A stretch of 57,610 bases of DNA, taken from the NCBI RefSeq assembly GCF_030151085.1, contig NZ_JASLER010000067.1, positions 1 through 57,610 on the forward strand, read 5' to 3'. This DNA comes from Bacteroides sp. GTDB taxonomy: Bacteria > Bacteroidota > Bacteroidia > Bacteroidales > Bacteroidaceae. Under the pieces are notes generated by a model, which searched no databases, was not told the origin of the DNA, and worked only from the letters and a program-made list of their open reading frames with translations. How positions within the stretch are numbered: position 1 is the stretch's first letter; the number at the start of each line of letters is the position of its first letter. The position numbers and the translations under genes are program-made. Of the stretch, positions 26,960 through 36,691 are shown piece after piece.

Positions 26960-28369
26960 ATGGGAGGTTTTTTTGGAACGGTCGCTAAGGCAGGTTGCGT
27001 GACAGACTTGTTTTACGGCACAGATTATAATTCGCATCTAGGGACAAAACGTGGAGGATTGGCAACGTATGATGCAGACACAACACTATTTACTCGCTCC
27101 ATTCATAACTTAGAAAGTACCTATTTTCGCACAAAGTTTGAAGATGAACTGGATAAGTTTAAAGGAAATTCCGGAATAGGAATCATTAGCGACACAGACC
27201 CCCAACCTCTTATTTTAAACTCCCACCTCGGCCGCTTTGCCATCGTTACAGTAGCTAAAATCGTAAACATGCAGGAACTTGAAACAGAATTGCTTACTCA
27301 CAATATGCATTTCGGTGAATTAAGTTCAGGCAAAACCAATCAAACAGAACTTATTGCTCTTCTTATCATACAAGGCAAAACATTTGCCGAAGGCATCGAG
27401 AATGTGTTTAAGCATATCAAAGGCTCTTGTTCCTTATTGCTTCTTACAGAAGATGGAATTATTGCTGCCCGTGACCGATGGGGACGTACTCCGGTGGTTA
27501 TCGGCAAGAAAGATGGTGCTTATGCCGCCACAAGCGAATCGAGTAGTTTCCCTAATCTGGATTATGAGATAGAACGTTACCTCGGACCGGGTGAAATAGT
27601 ACATATAAGTGCCGATGGCATAAAGCAACTGCGTAAACCTAATGAGGAAATGCAGATTTGCTCATTCCTATGGGTCTATTACGGTTTCCCCACTTCCTGT
27701 TATGAAGGCAAGAATGTAGAAGAAGTACGATTTACATCCGGTTTCAAGATGGGACAAAAGGATGATTCGGAGGTTGATTGTGCTTGCGGTATACCTGATT
27801 CCGGTGTAGGTATGGCATTGGGATATGCCGAAGGTAAGCAAGTACCTTATCATCGTGCCATCTCTAAATATACTCCGACCTGGCCGCGTAGCTTTACTCC
27901 AAGCAGACAAGAAATGCGTTCTTTGGTTGCAAAGATGAAGTTGATACCTAATCGTGCCATGCTCGAGGGTAAACGCTTGTTGCTTTGTGACGACTCCATT
28001 GTTCGTGGAACTCAGTTGCGCGATAATGTAAAGGTGCTGTACGAGTATGGTGCTAAAGAAGTACATATCCGTATTGCTTGCCCTCCGTTGATATATAGCT
28101 GTCCGTTTGTAGGCTTTACCGCATCCAAAAGTGACTTGGAGCTTATAACTCGCCGCATTATCAAGGAATTGGAAGGTGATGAAAATAAGAATTTGGAGAA
28201 ATACGCCACTACAGGTTCTCCTGAATATGAGAAGTTGGTAGACGTAATTAGAGAGCGTTTTGAACTTTCTTCTTTGAAGTTTAATACGTTGGAAACTCTG
28301 GTAGAAGCTATTGGTTTACCCAAGTGTAAGATATGTACACATTGTTTTGATGGTAGTAGTCACTTTTGA
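26960..28369 (+). CDS. PurF-like protein lacking the glutaminase cysteine
   Basis: The 469-residue product has the amidophosphoribosyltransferase layout: an N-terminal Ntn glutaminase-like domain and a C-terminal phosphoribosyltransferase domain with the PRPP loop LLCDDSIVRGTQ. Cysteines in CACGIPDSG, SCPF and CKICTHC match positions of the iron-sulfur type PurF. The expected N terminus CGxFG is MGGFFG here: aligned through FYGTDYNSHLGTKRGG, Gly2 replaces the catalytic Cys. Ammonia would have to come from elsewhere, or the protein has another function. No upstream start restores a Cys. A true PurF presumably lies elsewhere in the genome. It is monocistronic, with a terminator at 28393. Confidence 0.85.
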   Translation: MGGFFGTVAKAGCVTDLFYGTDYNSHLGTKRGGLATYDADTTLFTRSIHNLESTYFRTKFEDELDKFKGNSGIGIISDTDPQPLILNSHLGRFAIVTVAKIVNMQELETELLTHNMHFGELSSGKTNQTELIALLIIQGKTFAEGIENVFKHIKGSCSLLLLTEDGIIAARDRWGRTPVVIGKKDGAYAATSESSSFPNLDYEIERYLGPGEIVHISADGIKQLRKPNEEMQICSFLWVYYGFPTSCYEGKNVEEVRFTSGFKMGQKDDSEVDCACGIPDSGVGMALGYAEGKQVPYHRAISKYTPTWPRSFTPSRQEMRSLVAKMKLIPNRAMLEGKRLLLCDDSIVRGTQLRDNVKVLYEYGAKEVHIRIACPPLIYSCPFVGFTASKSDLELITRRIIKELEGDENKNLEKYATTGSPEYEKLVDVIRERFELSSLKFNTLETLVEAIGLPKCKICTHCFDGSSHF

Positions 28370-28392
28370 TTGACAATTTGTCGTTAATGAAT

Positions 28393-28436
28393 AAAAAAGG
28401 GGCGTGAATTGCTTGGCAGTTCACGCCCCTTTTTTT
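28393..28436 (+). terminator. Terminator after the PurF-like gene
   Basis: A 16-bp stem (28393-28408 with 28421-28436) including GGGGCGTGAA/TTCACGCCCC is followed by a T run. Confidence 0.9.
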
Positions 28437-28507
28437 ATCTTTACAGCTGTATAAATGATTGAAACGAACTTCAATCGTAATTTGTAAATCGTTAAATCGT
28501 AAATAAC

Positions 28508-29731
28508 ATGACTCTAGTAGAACGTTTTTTAAAGTACGTGAGTTTCGATACTCAATCGAATGAGGAAACAGGTGTAACTCCGAGTACTCCGGGGCAAATG
28601 GTCTTTGCCAAGTATTTGAAAGATGAATTATCATCTTTAGGTTTAGAAGAAATTACGTTGGATGAACATGGTTATCTGTTTGCCACACTTCCGGCAAATA
28701 TTGATAAACCGTTGCCGACTATAGGCTTCATTGCCCACATGGATACAAGTCCTGATATGAGTGGCAAAGACGTATCTCCCCGCATCGTGAAGAATTATGA
28801 TGGCAAAGATATTGTACTTTGTGCCGAAGATGAGATTATTCTTTCTCCTTCCCAGTTCCCCGAACTGCTTGACCATAAAGGCGAGGACTTGATCGTGACC
28901 AATGGCAAAACTTTACTGGGCGCTGACGATAAAGCAGGTATTGCCGAAATAGTTTCTGCTATCGTTTACTTGAAAGAACATCCTGAAATCAAACATGGAA
29001 AAATTCGTATTGGTTTCAATCCGGATGAAGAAATAGGCTTGGGTGCCCATAAGTTTAATGTAGAGCAATTCGGTTGTGAATGGGCGTATACTATGGATGG
29101 CGGTGAAGTGGGTGAACTTGAGTTTGAAAACTTCAATGCAGCCGGTGCCAAGATCATTTTCAAAGGACGTAATGTACATCCCGGCTATGCCAAACATAAG
29201 ATGATTAACTCTCTCCGTGTAGCTAACCGTTTTATCTCTATGCTTCCGAGTCATGAAACACCGGAACATACTGAAGGTTACGAAGGATTCTATCACTTGA
29301 CCGGTGTTAATGGAGATGTAGAGCAAACCACTGTTTCTTATATCATCCGTGACCACGACCGTGCTCGCTTTGAAAGCCGCAAGCAAGAGTTTGAGCATCT
29401 TGTAAGGAAGATCAATGCCGAATATGGTGCAGGAACTGCAACCCTCGAACTTCGTGACCAATACTACAACATGCGTGAGCAGATTGAGCCGGTAATGCAT
29501 ATCATCGATACTGCTTTTGCCGCTATGCAAGCTGTAGGTGTGGAGCCTCATGTAAAGGCTATTCGTGGAGGTACGGATGGTGCACAACTCTCTTTCAAAG
29601 GTTTGCCATGTCCCAATATCTTTGCCGGTGGTCTGAATTTCCACGGTCGTTATGAGTTTGTTCCTATTCAAAACATGGAAAAAGCAATGAACGTCATTGT
29701 AAAGATTGCCGAGCTAGTAGCTGCGAAATAA
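28508..29731 (+). CDS. pepT: Peptidase T (tripeptide aminopeptidase)
   Basis: This 407-residue cytosolic zinc enzyme of family M20 removes the N-terminal residue of tripeptides. The metal site is seen in GFIAHMDTSPD (H77, D79), LGADDKAG and FNPDEEIG. The length matches E. coli PepT. gcvT begins 34 nt downstream, so the two are probably co-transcribed. Confidence 0.96.
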   Translation: MTLVERFLKYVSFDTQSNEETGVTPSTPGQMVFAKYLKDELSSLGLEEITLDEHGYLFATLPANIDKPLPTIGFIAHMDTSPDMSGKDVSPRIVKNYDGKDIVLCAEDEIILSPSQFPELLDHKGEDLIVTNGKTLLGADDKAGIAEIVSAIVYLKEHPEIKHGKIRIGFNPDEEIGLGAHKFNVEQFGCEWAYTMDGGEVGELEFENFNAAGAKIIFKGRNVHPGYAKHKMINSLRVANRFISMLPSHETPEHTEGYEGFYHLTGVNGDVEQTTVSYIIRDHDRARFESRKQEFEHLVRKINAEYGAGTATLELRDQYYNMREQIEPVMHIIDTAFAAMQAVGVEPHVKAIRGGTDGAQLSFKGLPCPNIFAGGLNFHGRYEFVPIQNMEKAMNVIVKIAELVAAK

Positions 29732-29765
29732 TTAACTAATACCTAATATTTAATACCTGATTTTT

Positions 29766-30851
29766 ATGAAATCTACACCGTTTACCGAAAAGCATATCTC
29801 ACTGGGTGCCAAGATGCACGAATTTGCGGGATATAATATGCCTATTGAATACTCCGGTATCATTGATGAACACCTCACTGTATGCCAGGCTGTAGGTGTT
29901 TTCGATGTTTCCCACATGGGAGAATTCTGGGTGAAAGGTCCTCATGCACTGGACTTCTTACAGAAAGTGACTTCTAATAACGTAGCCGCCCTGACACCGG
30001 GTAAAGTACAATATACTTGTTTTCCTAATGAAGATGGTGGTATTGTAGATGATCTCCTTGTCTATCATTACGAACCAGAAAAATATCTTTTGGTTGTGAA
30101 TGCCTCCAATATTGAAAAAGATTGGAACTGGTGTGTTACTCATAATACCGATGGCGCTGAATTGGAAAATGCTTCTGATCACATGGCGCAACTTGCTGTG
30201 CAAGGTCCTAAAGCCATAGAGGTTTTACAGAAGTTGACTTCTATCAATCTTTCCGACCTTCCTTATTATACCTTTACTCATGGTGAGTTTGCCGGAGAGA
30301 AAGATGTTATCATTTCTAATACTGGCTATACAGGTGCAGGTGGTTTTGAACTTTACTTCTATCCCGATGCTGCTATGAAGATTTGGGATGCAGTATTTGA
30401 GGCAGGTGCAGAGTTTGGTATTAAGCCTATTGGTTTGGGCGCTCGCGATACTCTTCGTCTGGAAATGGGCTTCTGCTTATATGGTAATGACTTGGATGAT
30501 ACTACATCACCCATTGAAGCTGGTTTGGGATGGATTACCAAGTTTACAGAAGGTAAGAACTTTACCAATCGTGCATTGCTCGAAAAGCAGAAGGCAGAGG
30601 GTACCACACGTAAATTGGTAGGATTTGAAATGATAGACCGCGGTATTCCCCGTCATGGTTATGAGTTGTGTAATGCTGAAGGCGAGACCATTGGTGTAGT
30701 TACTTCCGGTACGATGTCACCTACTCGTAAGATCGGTATAGGTATGGGATATGTAAAGCCCGAATATAGCAAGATTGGTACGGAAATCTGTATTGACATG
30801 CGTGGACGTAAACTGAAAGCTGTGATTGTGAAACCTCCATTCCGCAAGTAA
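29766..30851 (+). CDS. gcvT: Aminomethyltransferase, glycine cleavage T protein
   Basis: T protein transfers the methylene group from the lipoyl arm of H protein to tetrahydrofolate and releases ammonia. The 361-residue length is typical. VFDVSHMGEFWVKGPHALDFLQ, NTGYTGAGGFELYF and LGARDTLRLEMGFCLYGNDLD are family signatures. The other glycine cleavage genes are not in this window. A large palindrome follows. Confidence 0.96.
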   Translation: MKSTPFTEKHISLGAKMHEFAGYNMPIEYSGIIDEHLTVCQAVGVFDVSHMGEFWVKGPHALDFLQKVTSNNVAALTPGKVQYTCFPNEDGGIVDDLLVYHYEPEKYLLVVNASNIEKDWNWCVTHNTDGAELENASDHMAQLAVQGPKAIEVLQKLTSINLSDLPYYTFTHGEFAGEKDVIISNTGYTGAGGFELYFYPDAAMKIWDAVFEAGAEFGIKPIGLGARDTLRLEMGFCLYGNDLDDTTSPIEAGLGWITKFTEGKNFTNRALLEKQKAEGTTRKLVGFEMIDRGIPRHGYELCNAEGETIGVVTSGTMSPTRKIGIGMGYVKPEYSKIGTEICIDMRGRKLKAVIVKPPFRK

Positions 30852-30870
30852 GCTTTAACTAAAGCATATC

Positions 30871-30948
30871 TACCTCTAAGTAGTTGGGTATTTACTTAGA
30901 GGTAGTTCTTGAACTACTACTAAGTAAATACCCAACTACTTAGAGGTA
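30871..30948. terminator. 78-bp near-complete palindrome between gcvT and the M48-like gene
   Basis: Arms 30871-30899 and 30920-30948 are perfect 29-bp reverse complements, and the 20-nt centre contains a second hairpin (30902-30908 with 30911-30917). It ends next to the M48-like stop codon and separates converging genes. It may act as a bidirectional terminator, but it is far longer than the others here and lacks clear T-runs. Confidence 0.7.
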
Positions 30949-30949
30949 A

Positions 30950-32473
30950 TTATATTCTGCTTACTTTATTCAGCATTTGATTAGCCCAACCTATTTCTTT
31001 GTTTGTCCAATCTTTATCTTCACCCTCTACACCTTGGCTTTGGTATCTGGTTAATAATGTGAGGTATTCTTTCAATGTATCGGCTGCTTTAGCTTGTTTA
31101 TTCATACGCATCAAGAGTAAGATACGTTGTTTATAGATATCCAGATTATGATTTTCCCCTATCAATTCTTGAGCTTTGTCGAGCAGAGAGAGGCATTGGT
31201 TATTGATCTCTTCTGTATTGGACAATGCCATTTGTGATTTTACATAGATGATATAATCATTATCAGTGGCAAGCTTGTTATCCATGTTTTTGTTTATCAA
31301 TCGGGTAGCTTCTTTGTAGCGCTTGTTGGCGTAGTTCATGGAGGCATTGAAGGTGACTGCATCACTAGTTGTTTTCAGGTAGGGGCGGCTATACAAACTT
31401 TGACCTACACCTATTTTCTCTACACGTTTTTGCAGATCTTTGATGCTGTTGTAACGAGTGATATCATCGCTACGCAGTTGTAGATTGTAATAATCGATAA
31501 TTTTATTGAGGGCAGATGTCAACCCATCTGGATTATAACCCTTGAAAATCAGTAAATCACGAGCTATACGGTCGGAAATGTTTTCTTGCCCTATTTTATA
31601 CTTCATGCCGAGGCGGTCAGTGGCGGGTATACTCAACAGAGAAGCCACCATGCCGATGTCGGCAACCAGGCTGACGGAGTATGCTTTGTCATTGTCATCC
31701 CAATAAGCTACATCGAGAGCGGCATTGGCAACATCGGCAAATACACCTGCCCAAAAGGAGGCACGCTTGGCACGCCGTTCGGCAATGTAGATGTTCTCGA
31801 CTTGATGGTCAAGTACAAAGTGAGACAATTCATTGGCAATGATTGCTGCCAGTTCGTCTTCAGAATCAAGCGTACAAAGAAGTCCGGTACTGATTATCAT
31901 AGAACCATTGGGGAGCATAAATGCATCCGGTTCGGGAGATTGAATAAGGCGTACGTTAAGGTTCTCATCACGATTGGGATCGATGGTTATTGCATTCAGT
32001 TTGGCAAATATGCCTTGGACGTAGGAGGTCAGATAATCGTCTTGATAAGCTATTTCTTGAAGTTTATCGAGATAATCAAGGCATTCTTCATCAATTTCCT
32101 GACGTAGTTTATGCTTGTAACCACGATTGTTGAAGTGTTCATAAAGGTGTTTTGTCAGATATACTTGTTGCCAGAACTCCTGATCTGTTTCGGGTTTGAC
32201 AAGAGCAATCATATTCATTTCCTCGGAAGGGATGGTCTCTTGTATACCGTTTATTTCAACAGCATAGTAAATATTGCTATTGTAATTATCAGATTTGTTC
32301 ATCTTCACCACCCGTCGAATCATAACAGATGTACCCATCGGGGCATTCTTGTACTCTTTCTTCAACTCTCCTCGGATTGCAATAGTGCCGCTTAAATCCT
32401 TTTGTTTGGGTTTGGCAAATCCTGTTGCAATGACAAGTGTTGCCAAAAGGAATAAAGTGATTAGTCGTTTCAT
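30950..32473 (-). CDS. M48-family metallopeptidase-like protein with altered zinc motif
   Basis: The 507-residue protein has a signal peptide (MKRLITLFLLATLVIATGFA) and an M48-like domain at about 165-330, followed by helical TPR-like repeats. The zinc motif HExxH reads NELSH (N214, E215, H218), so the first histidine is lost, while the downstream E-x3-D (QENISDRIA) is kept. The DNA codon is a clear AAT. Zinc binding and protease activity are therefore doubtful; a chaperone or scaffold role in the periplasm is possible. It lies 92 nt after PBP1A with a terminator between. Confidence 0.8.
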   Translation of the reverse strand: MKRLITLFLLATLVIATGFAKPKQKDLSGTIAIRGELKKEYKNAPMGTSVMIRRVVKMNKSDNYNSNIYYAVEINGIQETIPSEEMNMIALVKPETDQEFWQQVYLTKHLYEHFNNRGYKHKLRQEIDEECLDYLDKLQEIAYQDDYLTSYVQGIFAKLNAITIDPNRDENLNVRLIQSPEPDAFMLPNGSMIISTGLLCTLDSEDELAAIIANELSHFVLDHQVENIYIAERRAKRASFWAGVFADVANAALDVAYWDDNDKAYSVSLVADIGMVASLLSIPATDRLGMKYKIGQENISDRIARDLLIFKGYNPDGLTSALNKIIDYYNLQLRSDDITRYNSIKDLQKRVEKIGVGQSLYSRPYLKTTSDAVTFNASMNYANKRYKEATRLINKNMDNKLATDNDYIIYVKSQMALSNTEEINNQCLSLLDKAQELIGENHNLDIYKQRILLLMRMNKQAKAADTLKEYLTLLTRYQSQGVEGEDKDWTNKEIGWANQMLNKVSRI

Positions 32474-32506
32474 GATTATTGGGATTTTATGTTTTTCTGA
32501 TACAAA

Positions 32507-32540
32507 AATAGGAAAGAGTTTTTCCTCTTTCCTATTTTTT
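32507..32540. terminator. Terminator after PBP1A
   Basis: A perfect 12-bp stem (32507-32518 with 32525-32536) with A-run on the left and T-run on the right works on both strands; it serves the minus-strand PBP1A gene. Confidence 0.8.
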
Positions 32541-32565
32541 CTCCTATTAGATAGTAGGATTTTCC

Positions 32566-34953
32566 CTATTCTTCCATTACTTTTTCTATTACTTCTTCCA
32601 GTGCTATGCTGTCTATAGCTATAGAGTCGGTATCACGCGGATGGTAAATAGTGCGGCATCCATACTCTTTGTTGATTTTCTCTTTAGCTTGTGGGAATCG
32701 TGTTTGGTACTGTTTCAAGCCTTTGTCCTTGAGTACCTGTTCCATAAAATAAGCAAATATCGGCAATGCGGTGCGACTGCCTTGTCCAAGTTCTCCGGTA
32801 CGGAAATGTATGCTACGGTGTTCACCACCTACCCACGCACCGCCTACCAACTTGGGAGTAACTCCTACAAACCAAGCGTCCGAGTGATTGGAAGATGTAC
32901 CGGTTTTACCGCCGAATTCAGTGTTATAACGGAATAGATCATATCCCCATAGGGCTTGTGAGGTTCCTAATGGTTCAGTAAGTCCGGCTTTCAACATTTC
33001 TGTCATAAGGAAAGCTGTTTCGTAAGGAAGTACCTGTTTCTGCGTGGTTTTGTCTTCGTAGATTACATGTCCGTTTGAGTCTTCAATACGGGTAATCAAC
33101 ACCGGATCGTGTGTCTTTCCTTCATTGATTACGGTGGTATAAGCATTTACCAATTCCAGTAGAGATACATCTGAGGCCCCCAAGCTTAAAGAAGGAGTTT
33201 CCTCCAGAGGAGTTTTTATTCCCATAGCACGTGCTGTTTCGGCTACTTTGTGTGCTCCTACTTCTTGACCTACTTGTACGGCAATAGTATTGACGGAGCG
33301 TGCAAAGGCAGCTTTCAAGGATAGAGTATCACCGGTATAATCACCATTGGCATTGCGTGGAATCCACTTTGCCGGTTTGTTGTCTTCTATTACATCCCAA
33401 GCTTGTTGTTGGTCTATGCAGTAATCGCACGGAGACATTCCATCATTCATGCCTGCGGCATAGACAAAGAGTTTGAAGGTAGAGCCCGGCTGGCGTTTGG
33501 AAAGTACTTTGTCATACTTCCAGGAGCCAAAATTAATATCACCTACCCAAGCTTTCACTTGTCCCGTCTGAGGTTCCATCGCTACAAAGCTACAATGCAT
33601 AAAGCGCTCCATGTAACGGATAGAATCCATTGTGCTAATGGTAGTATCACGCGTGCCCAAGTCATAATCAAAGACTTTCAGACGATGGGGGAGGTTGAGA
33701 TAGTAATCTACGGAATCCGGCTGATCGGGATATTTTTCTGTTAGAATCTTGTAGGCAATGGTACGTTTGGCAAGGTCTTCAATAAAATGAGGTATCTCTT
33801 GGTGATTGCGGTCACGCCAAGGTGCTTGGTTCCCCCAATGATTGTTGAAGTTGCGTTGTACAACACGCATCTGACGGTTGGCAGCAGATTCGGCATATTG
33901 CTGCATACGACTATCGATAGTTGTATAGATTCTTAGTCCGTCGGCATACAAGTCAATGTCGTTTTCTTCGCACCAGGGTTTCAGATAATCAGCTATTGCT
34001 TCTCTGAAGTAAAGGGCTTCTCCGTCATAATTACTTTCTACATTATAATTCAGATGAATAGGGATTTGTTTGAGAGAATCGCATTCGGTACGGGTTATTC
34101 CATGATGCTTCATCAGGTTCTCCAATACCACGTTACGACGTTTCATACTATTCTCCGGATGCAGACGGGGATTGTAGGTAGTTGTTGCTTTCAATAGTCC
34201 TACAAGAGTGGCTGCTTGCTCGTATGTAATCTTTTGAGGAGTGGTGTGGAAATAAGTCTTGCACGCAGTCTTTATACCGTATGCGTTACTTCCGAAATCT
34301 ACGGTATTGAGATACATGGTAAGAATCTCTTGTTTAGAATAAAACATTTCGATCTTAACGGCTGTGATCCATTCCTTTGACTTCATAATGAGTAGCTTTA
34401 GTCCCGGTATATACCCTAATAATCCGGTGGAGTATTGGGAACGGACTTTAAACATATTCTTTACCAATTGCTGGGTGATGGTACTTGCTCCTCGTGCTTC
34501 TCCTCGTGCCATATCCTTGATGGCAGCAAATACGCCTTGAAAGTCAATGCCGAAATGTTGGTAGAAACGCTCATCCTCTGTACTGATAAGAGTCTTTACC
34601 AGTATAGGAGAAATCTCTTCATAGTCTACCGGACTCCGGTTTTCACGGAAATATTTGCCTATGAGTTTACCATCGGCACTATATATCTCAGATGCAATAG
34701 GTTGGTTGGGATTGTGAATGCTCGATAAACTGGGAGATTTACCGAATAACCAAAGAAAATTAACATCTACCATGACCAGGTAGATTAAGAAGACAATGAT
34801 GAAAGTAGTAACAGATACTAAAGCCCGTTTATACCATGGCTTATTAAGATAAAGAGATTTGTACCACCGTATGGACTTTTGGCAAACAGTTGTTGCCTTA
34901 TGGAATACGCTCATTCCGAGTGATACCCATTTTTTGGTATCTATGTTTATCAT
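32566..34953 (-). CDS. mrcA: Penicillin-binding protein 1A, bifunctional
   Basis: This 795-residue inner-membrane enzyme polymerises and crosslinks peptidoglycan. A cytoplasmic tail and one membrane helix (about 46-68) precede the GT51 domain with catalytic Glu126 in STEDERFYQHFG and RGASTITQQLVKN. The transpeptidase has S491-T-F-K494, SVN at 553-555 and KTG at 683-685. The basic first 45 residues and the acidic tail are Bacteroides-like. The terminator at 32507 separates it from the M48-like gene. Confidence 0.95.
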   Translation of the reverse strand: MINIDTKKWVSLGMSVFHKATTVCQKSIRWYKSLYLNKPWYKRALVSVTTFIIVFLIYLVMVDVNFLWLFGKSPSLSSIHNPNQPIASEIYSADGKLIGKYFRENRSPVDYEEISPILVKTLISTEDERFYQHFGIDFQGVFAAIKDMARGEARGASTITQQLVKNMFKVRSQYSTGLLGYIPGLKLLIMKSKEWITAVKIEMFYSKQEILTMYLNTVDFGSNAYGIKTACKTYFHTTPQKITYEQAATLVGLLKATTTYNPRLHPENSMKRRNVVLENLMKHHGITRTECDSLKQIPIHLNYNVESNYDGEALYFREAIADYLKPWCEENDIDLYADGLRIYTTIDSRMQQYAESAANRQMRVVQRNFNNHWGNQAPWRDRNHQEIPHFIEDLAKRTIAYKILTEKYPDQPDSVDYYLNLPHRLKVFDYDLGTRDTTISTMDSIRYMERFMHCSFVAMEPQTGQVKAWVGDINFGSWKYDKVLSKRQPGSTFKLFVYAAGMNDGMSPCDYCIDQQQAWDVIEDNKPAKWIPRNANGDYTGDTLSLKAAFARSVNTIAVQVGQEVGAHKVAETARAMGIKTPLEETPSLSLGASDVSLLELVNAYTTVINEGKTHDPVLITRIEDSNGHVIYEDKTTQKQVLPYETAFLMTEMLKAGLTEPLGTSQALWGYDLFRYNTEFGGKTGTSSNHSDAWFVGVTPKLVGGAWVGGEHRSIHFRTGELGQGSRTALPIFAYFMEQVLKDKGLKQYQTRFPQAKEKINKEYGCRTIYHPRDTDSIAIDSIALEEVIEKVMEE

Positions 34954-34990
34954 ATACTATATAATATAACTAGTATGTCGCTTGTAATAA

Positions 34991-35020
34991 AAAAGGGAAT
35001 CTTACGTAAGATTCCCTTTT
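34991..35020. terminator. Terminator after rpmE2
   Basis: A perfect 14-bp stem (34991-35004 with 35007-35020) with flanking A and T runs. Confidence 0.85.
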
Positions 35021-35042
35021 TTTCAGATCTCTTGATACTGAT

Positions 35043-35294
35043 TTATTTCTTGCGGTTACCGTAACGGCTCATGAACTTATCAACACGACCTGCAGTATCA
35101 ACCAACTTAGACTTACCTGTATAGAACGGGTGAGAAGTGCTGGAGATTTCCATTTTGAGTACCGGATAAGTTTCTCCTTCGAATTCGATAGTTTCTTTGC
35201 TATTTGCAGTTGAACGTGACAAAAATACATCACCATTGGACATATCTTTAAATACTACCGGACGGTAATTTTCAGGATGAATACCTTTTTTCAT
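35043..35294 (-). CDS. rpmE2: Ribosomal protein L31 type B
   Basis: The 83-residue product begins MKKGIHPENYRPVVFKDM and carries the SSTSHPFYTG motif of bacterial L31. It lacks the CxxC zinc pair, which identifies the C-minus (type B) form that does not need zinc. It belongs to the large ribosomal subunit. A promoter lies about 75 nt upstream. Confidence 0.96.
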   Translation of the reverse strand: MKKGIHPENYRPVVFKDMSNGDVFLSRSTANSKETIEFEGETYPVLKMEISSTSHPFYTGKSKLVDTAGRVDKFMSRYGNRKK

Positions 35295-35368
35295 TTCGAT
35301 ATTTGTTTTTAAATTTATATTCTGTTACTATTTTGGTATTAAATAGTGTAATGGTCTTTTTCAGGCTG

Positions 35369-35376
35369 CAAAGATA
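35369..35376 (-). promoter_or_regulatory. Promoter -7 box of rpmE2
   Basis: On the minus strand TATCTTTG fits TAnnTTTG exactly and leaves a leader of about 70 nt. Confidence 0.5.
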
Positions 35377-35470
35377 ATGTATTTCTCTGAAATAGAAAAA
35401 AGTTTCTGGAAAAAATAGGTTTATCTCGTTTTATTTCTGATTTTTGTAAACTCTTAATTTTGTTAGTTAT

Positions 35471-36478
35471 ATGAAGAAACTACTTATCTTTTTTTCTTTT
35501 TGGTTCTGTGTAGTCACACTGGGAGCGCAGAATACTGAACGGAATTTATACAGTGTTGCGTTCTACAATCTTGAAAACTTATTTGATACAATCCATGATA
35601 CCGGTAAGGATGACCATGAATTCTTGCCAGACGGTAGTTATCAATGGACTGCGAAGAAGTATGAGGCCAAGTTACAGAATCTTTCTAAGGTGCTGAGTTC
35701 GCTTTCACGTGAATTAGTGTCGGAAGGACCTGCCTTTATTGGTGTGGCGGAAGTAGAGAATCGCAATGTTTTAGTTGATTTGGTAAGCCAGTCGGCTATT
35801 TCCAATTACGAGTTTGTACATTATGAAGGTCCCGATAAACGCGGAATTGATTGCGCTTTGCTATACGATCCGAAACAGTTTAGCGTAACGTCTTCCAAGT
35901 TGGTACTTTCCACTCCTTTTCAGGGAGATACAGTCCACCTGACGCGTGGTTTCCTTATTGTGGACGGGCAATTGGCAGGAGAGCGAGTATGTGTTATTGT
36001 CAATCATTGGCCATCTCGTGGAGCGAAATCTCCTGTTCGTGTGCATGCCGCCGAGCAAGTGAAAGCATTGAAAGATTCATTGATGCGTGAAGACAAGCGT
36101 TTGAAGCTTATAGTGATGGGTGACATGAACGATGATCCTATGGATGAAAGCATGCAGGAGCTGGGTGCACGCAAGTACGCAAAAGAGGTGAAGAAAGGTG
36201 AGTTCTTTAACCCTTGGTGGGGGACTTTAGAAGATAAAGGAGTAGGGACGTTGCTTTACCGGGGTAAGTGGAACTTATTTGATCAAATAGTCATTTCAAA
36301 ACCTTTGTTGAAAGCAAAGAAGGGGTTACGTTATGATCATAATGAAGTATTTATCCGTGATTATCTTATTCAACAAGATGGAAAATATAAGGGTTCTCCG
36401 TTGCGTACCCACGGAGGTAGGGAATGGTTAAACGGTTACAGTGACCACTTGCCAACCATTATATATTTGAGGAAATAA
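35471..36478 (+). CDS. Secreted endonuclease/exonuclease/phosphatase-family protein
   Basis: The 335-residue product has a signal peptide (MKKLLIFFSFWFC...LGAQ) and a DNase I-like fold. Family motifs are FYNLENLFD, GVAEVENRNVL (metal Glu), VNHWPSRG, MGDMNDDPMD and YSDHLP (catalytic His). The substrate is open: extracellular or periplasmic nucleic acid or phosphoester. It is monocistronic. Confidence 0.88.
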   Translation: MKKLLIFFSFWFCVVTLGAQNTERNLYSVAFYNLENLFDTIHDTGKDDHEFLPDGSYQWTAKKYEAKLQNLSKVLSSLSRELVSEGPAFIGVAEVENRNVLVDLVSQSAISNYEFVHYEGPDKRGIDCALLYDPKQFSVTSSKLVLSTPFQGDTVHLTRGFLIVDGQLAGERVCVIVNHWPSRGAKSPVRVHAAEQVKALKDSLMREDKRLKLIVMGDMNDDPMDESMQELGARKYAKEVKKGEFFNPWWGTLEDKGVGTLLYRGKWNLFDQIVISKPLLKAKKGLRYDHNEVFIRDYLIQQDGKYKGSPLRTHGGREWLNGYSDHLPTIIYLRK

Positions 36479-36643
36479 TGACTCAAAAAGTAGTGCATTT
36501 TTGCCGGACAAATGTAAAGAGTTTGTAATATAGAGATTACAATCCTCTGTTAAATGAAGCCAATACGTTTTAAATAGGTTGATTTAAAGGACCAATTTGG
36601 CTATTTTATTTAATTCAGGTTCTTTTCTTTAAAGGATAATGCG

Positions 36644-36651
36644 TACTTTTG
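36644..36651 (+). promoter_or_regulatory. Promoter -7 box of fba
   Basis: TACTTTTG fits TAnnTTTG exactly and leaves a leader of about 35 nt. Confidence 0.55.
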
Positions 36652-36691
36652 CATAGAATTTTGATTCACTAACAATAAACATTAAAACAAA

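Noticed and set aside
28913..29671. 252-codon frame antisense to pepT
   Set aside because: It is a shadow of the well-supported pepT gene.
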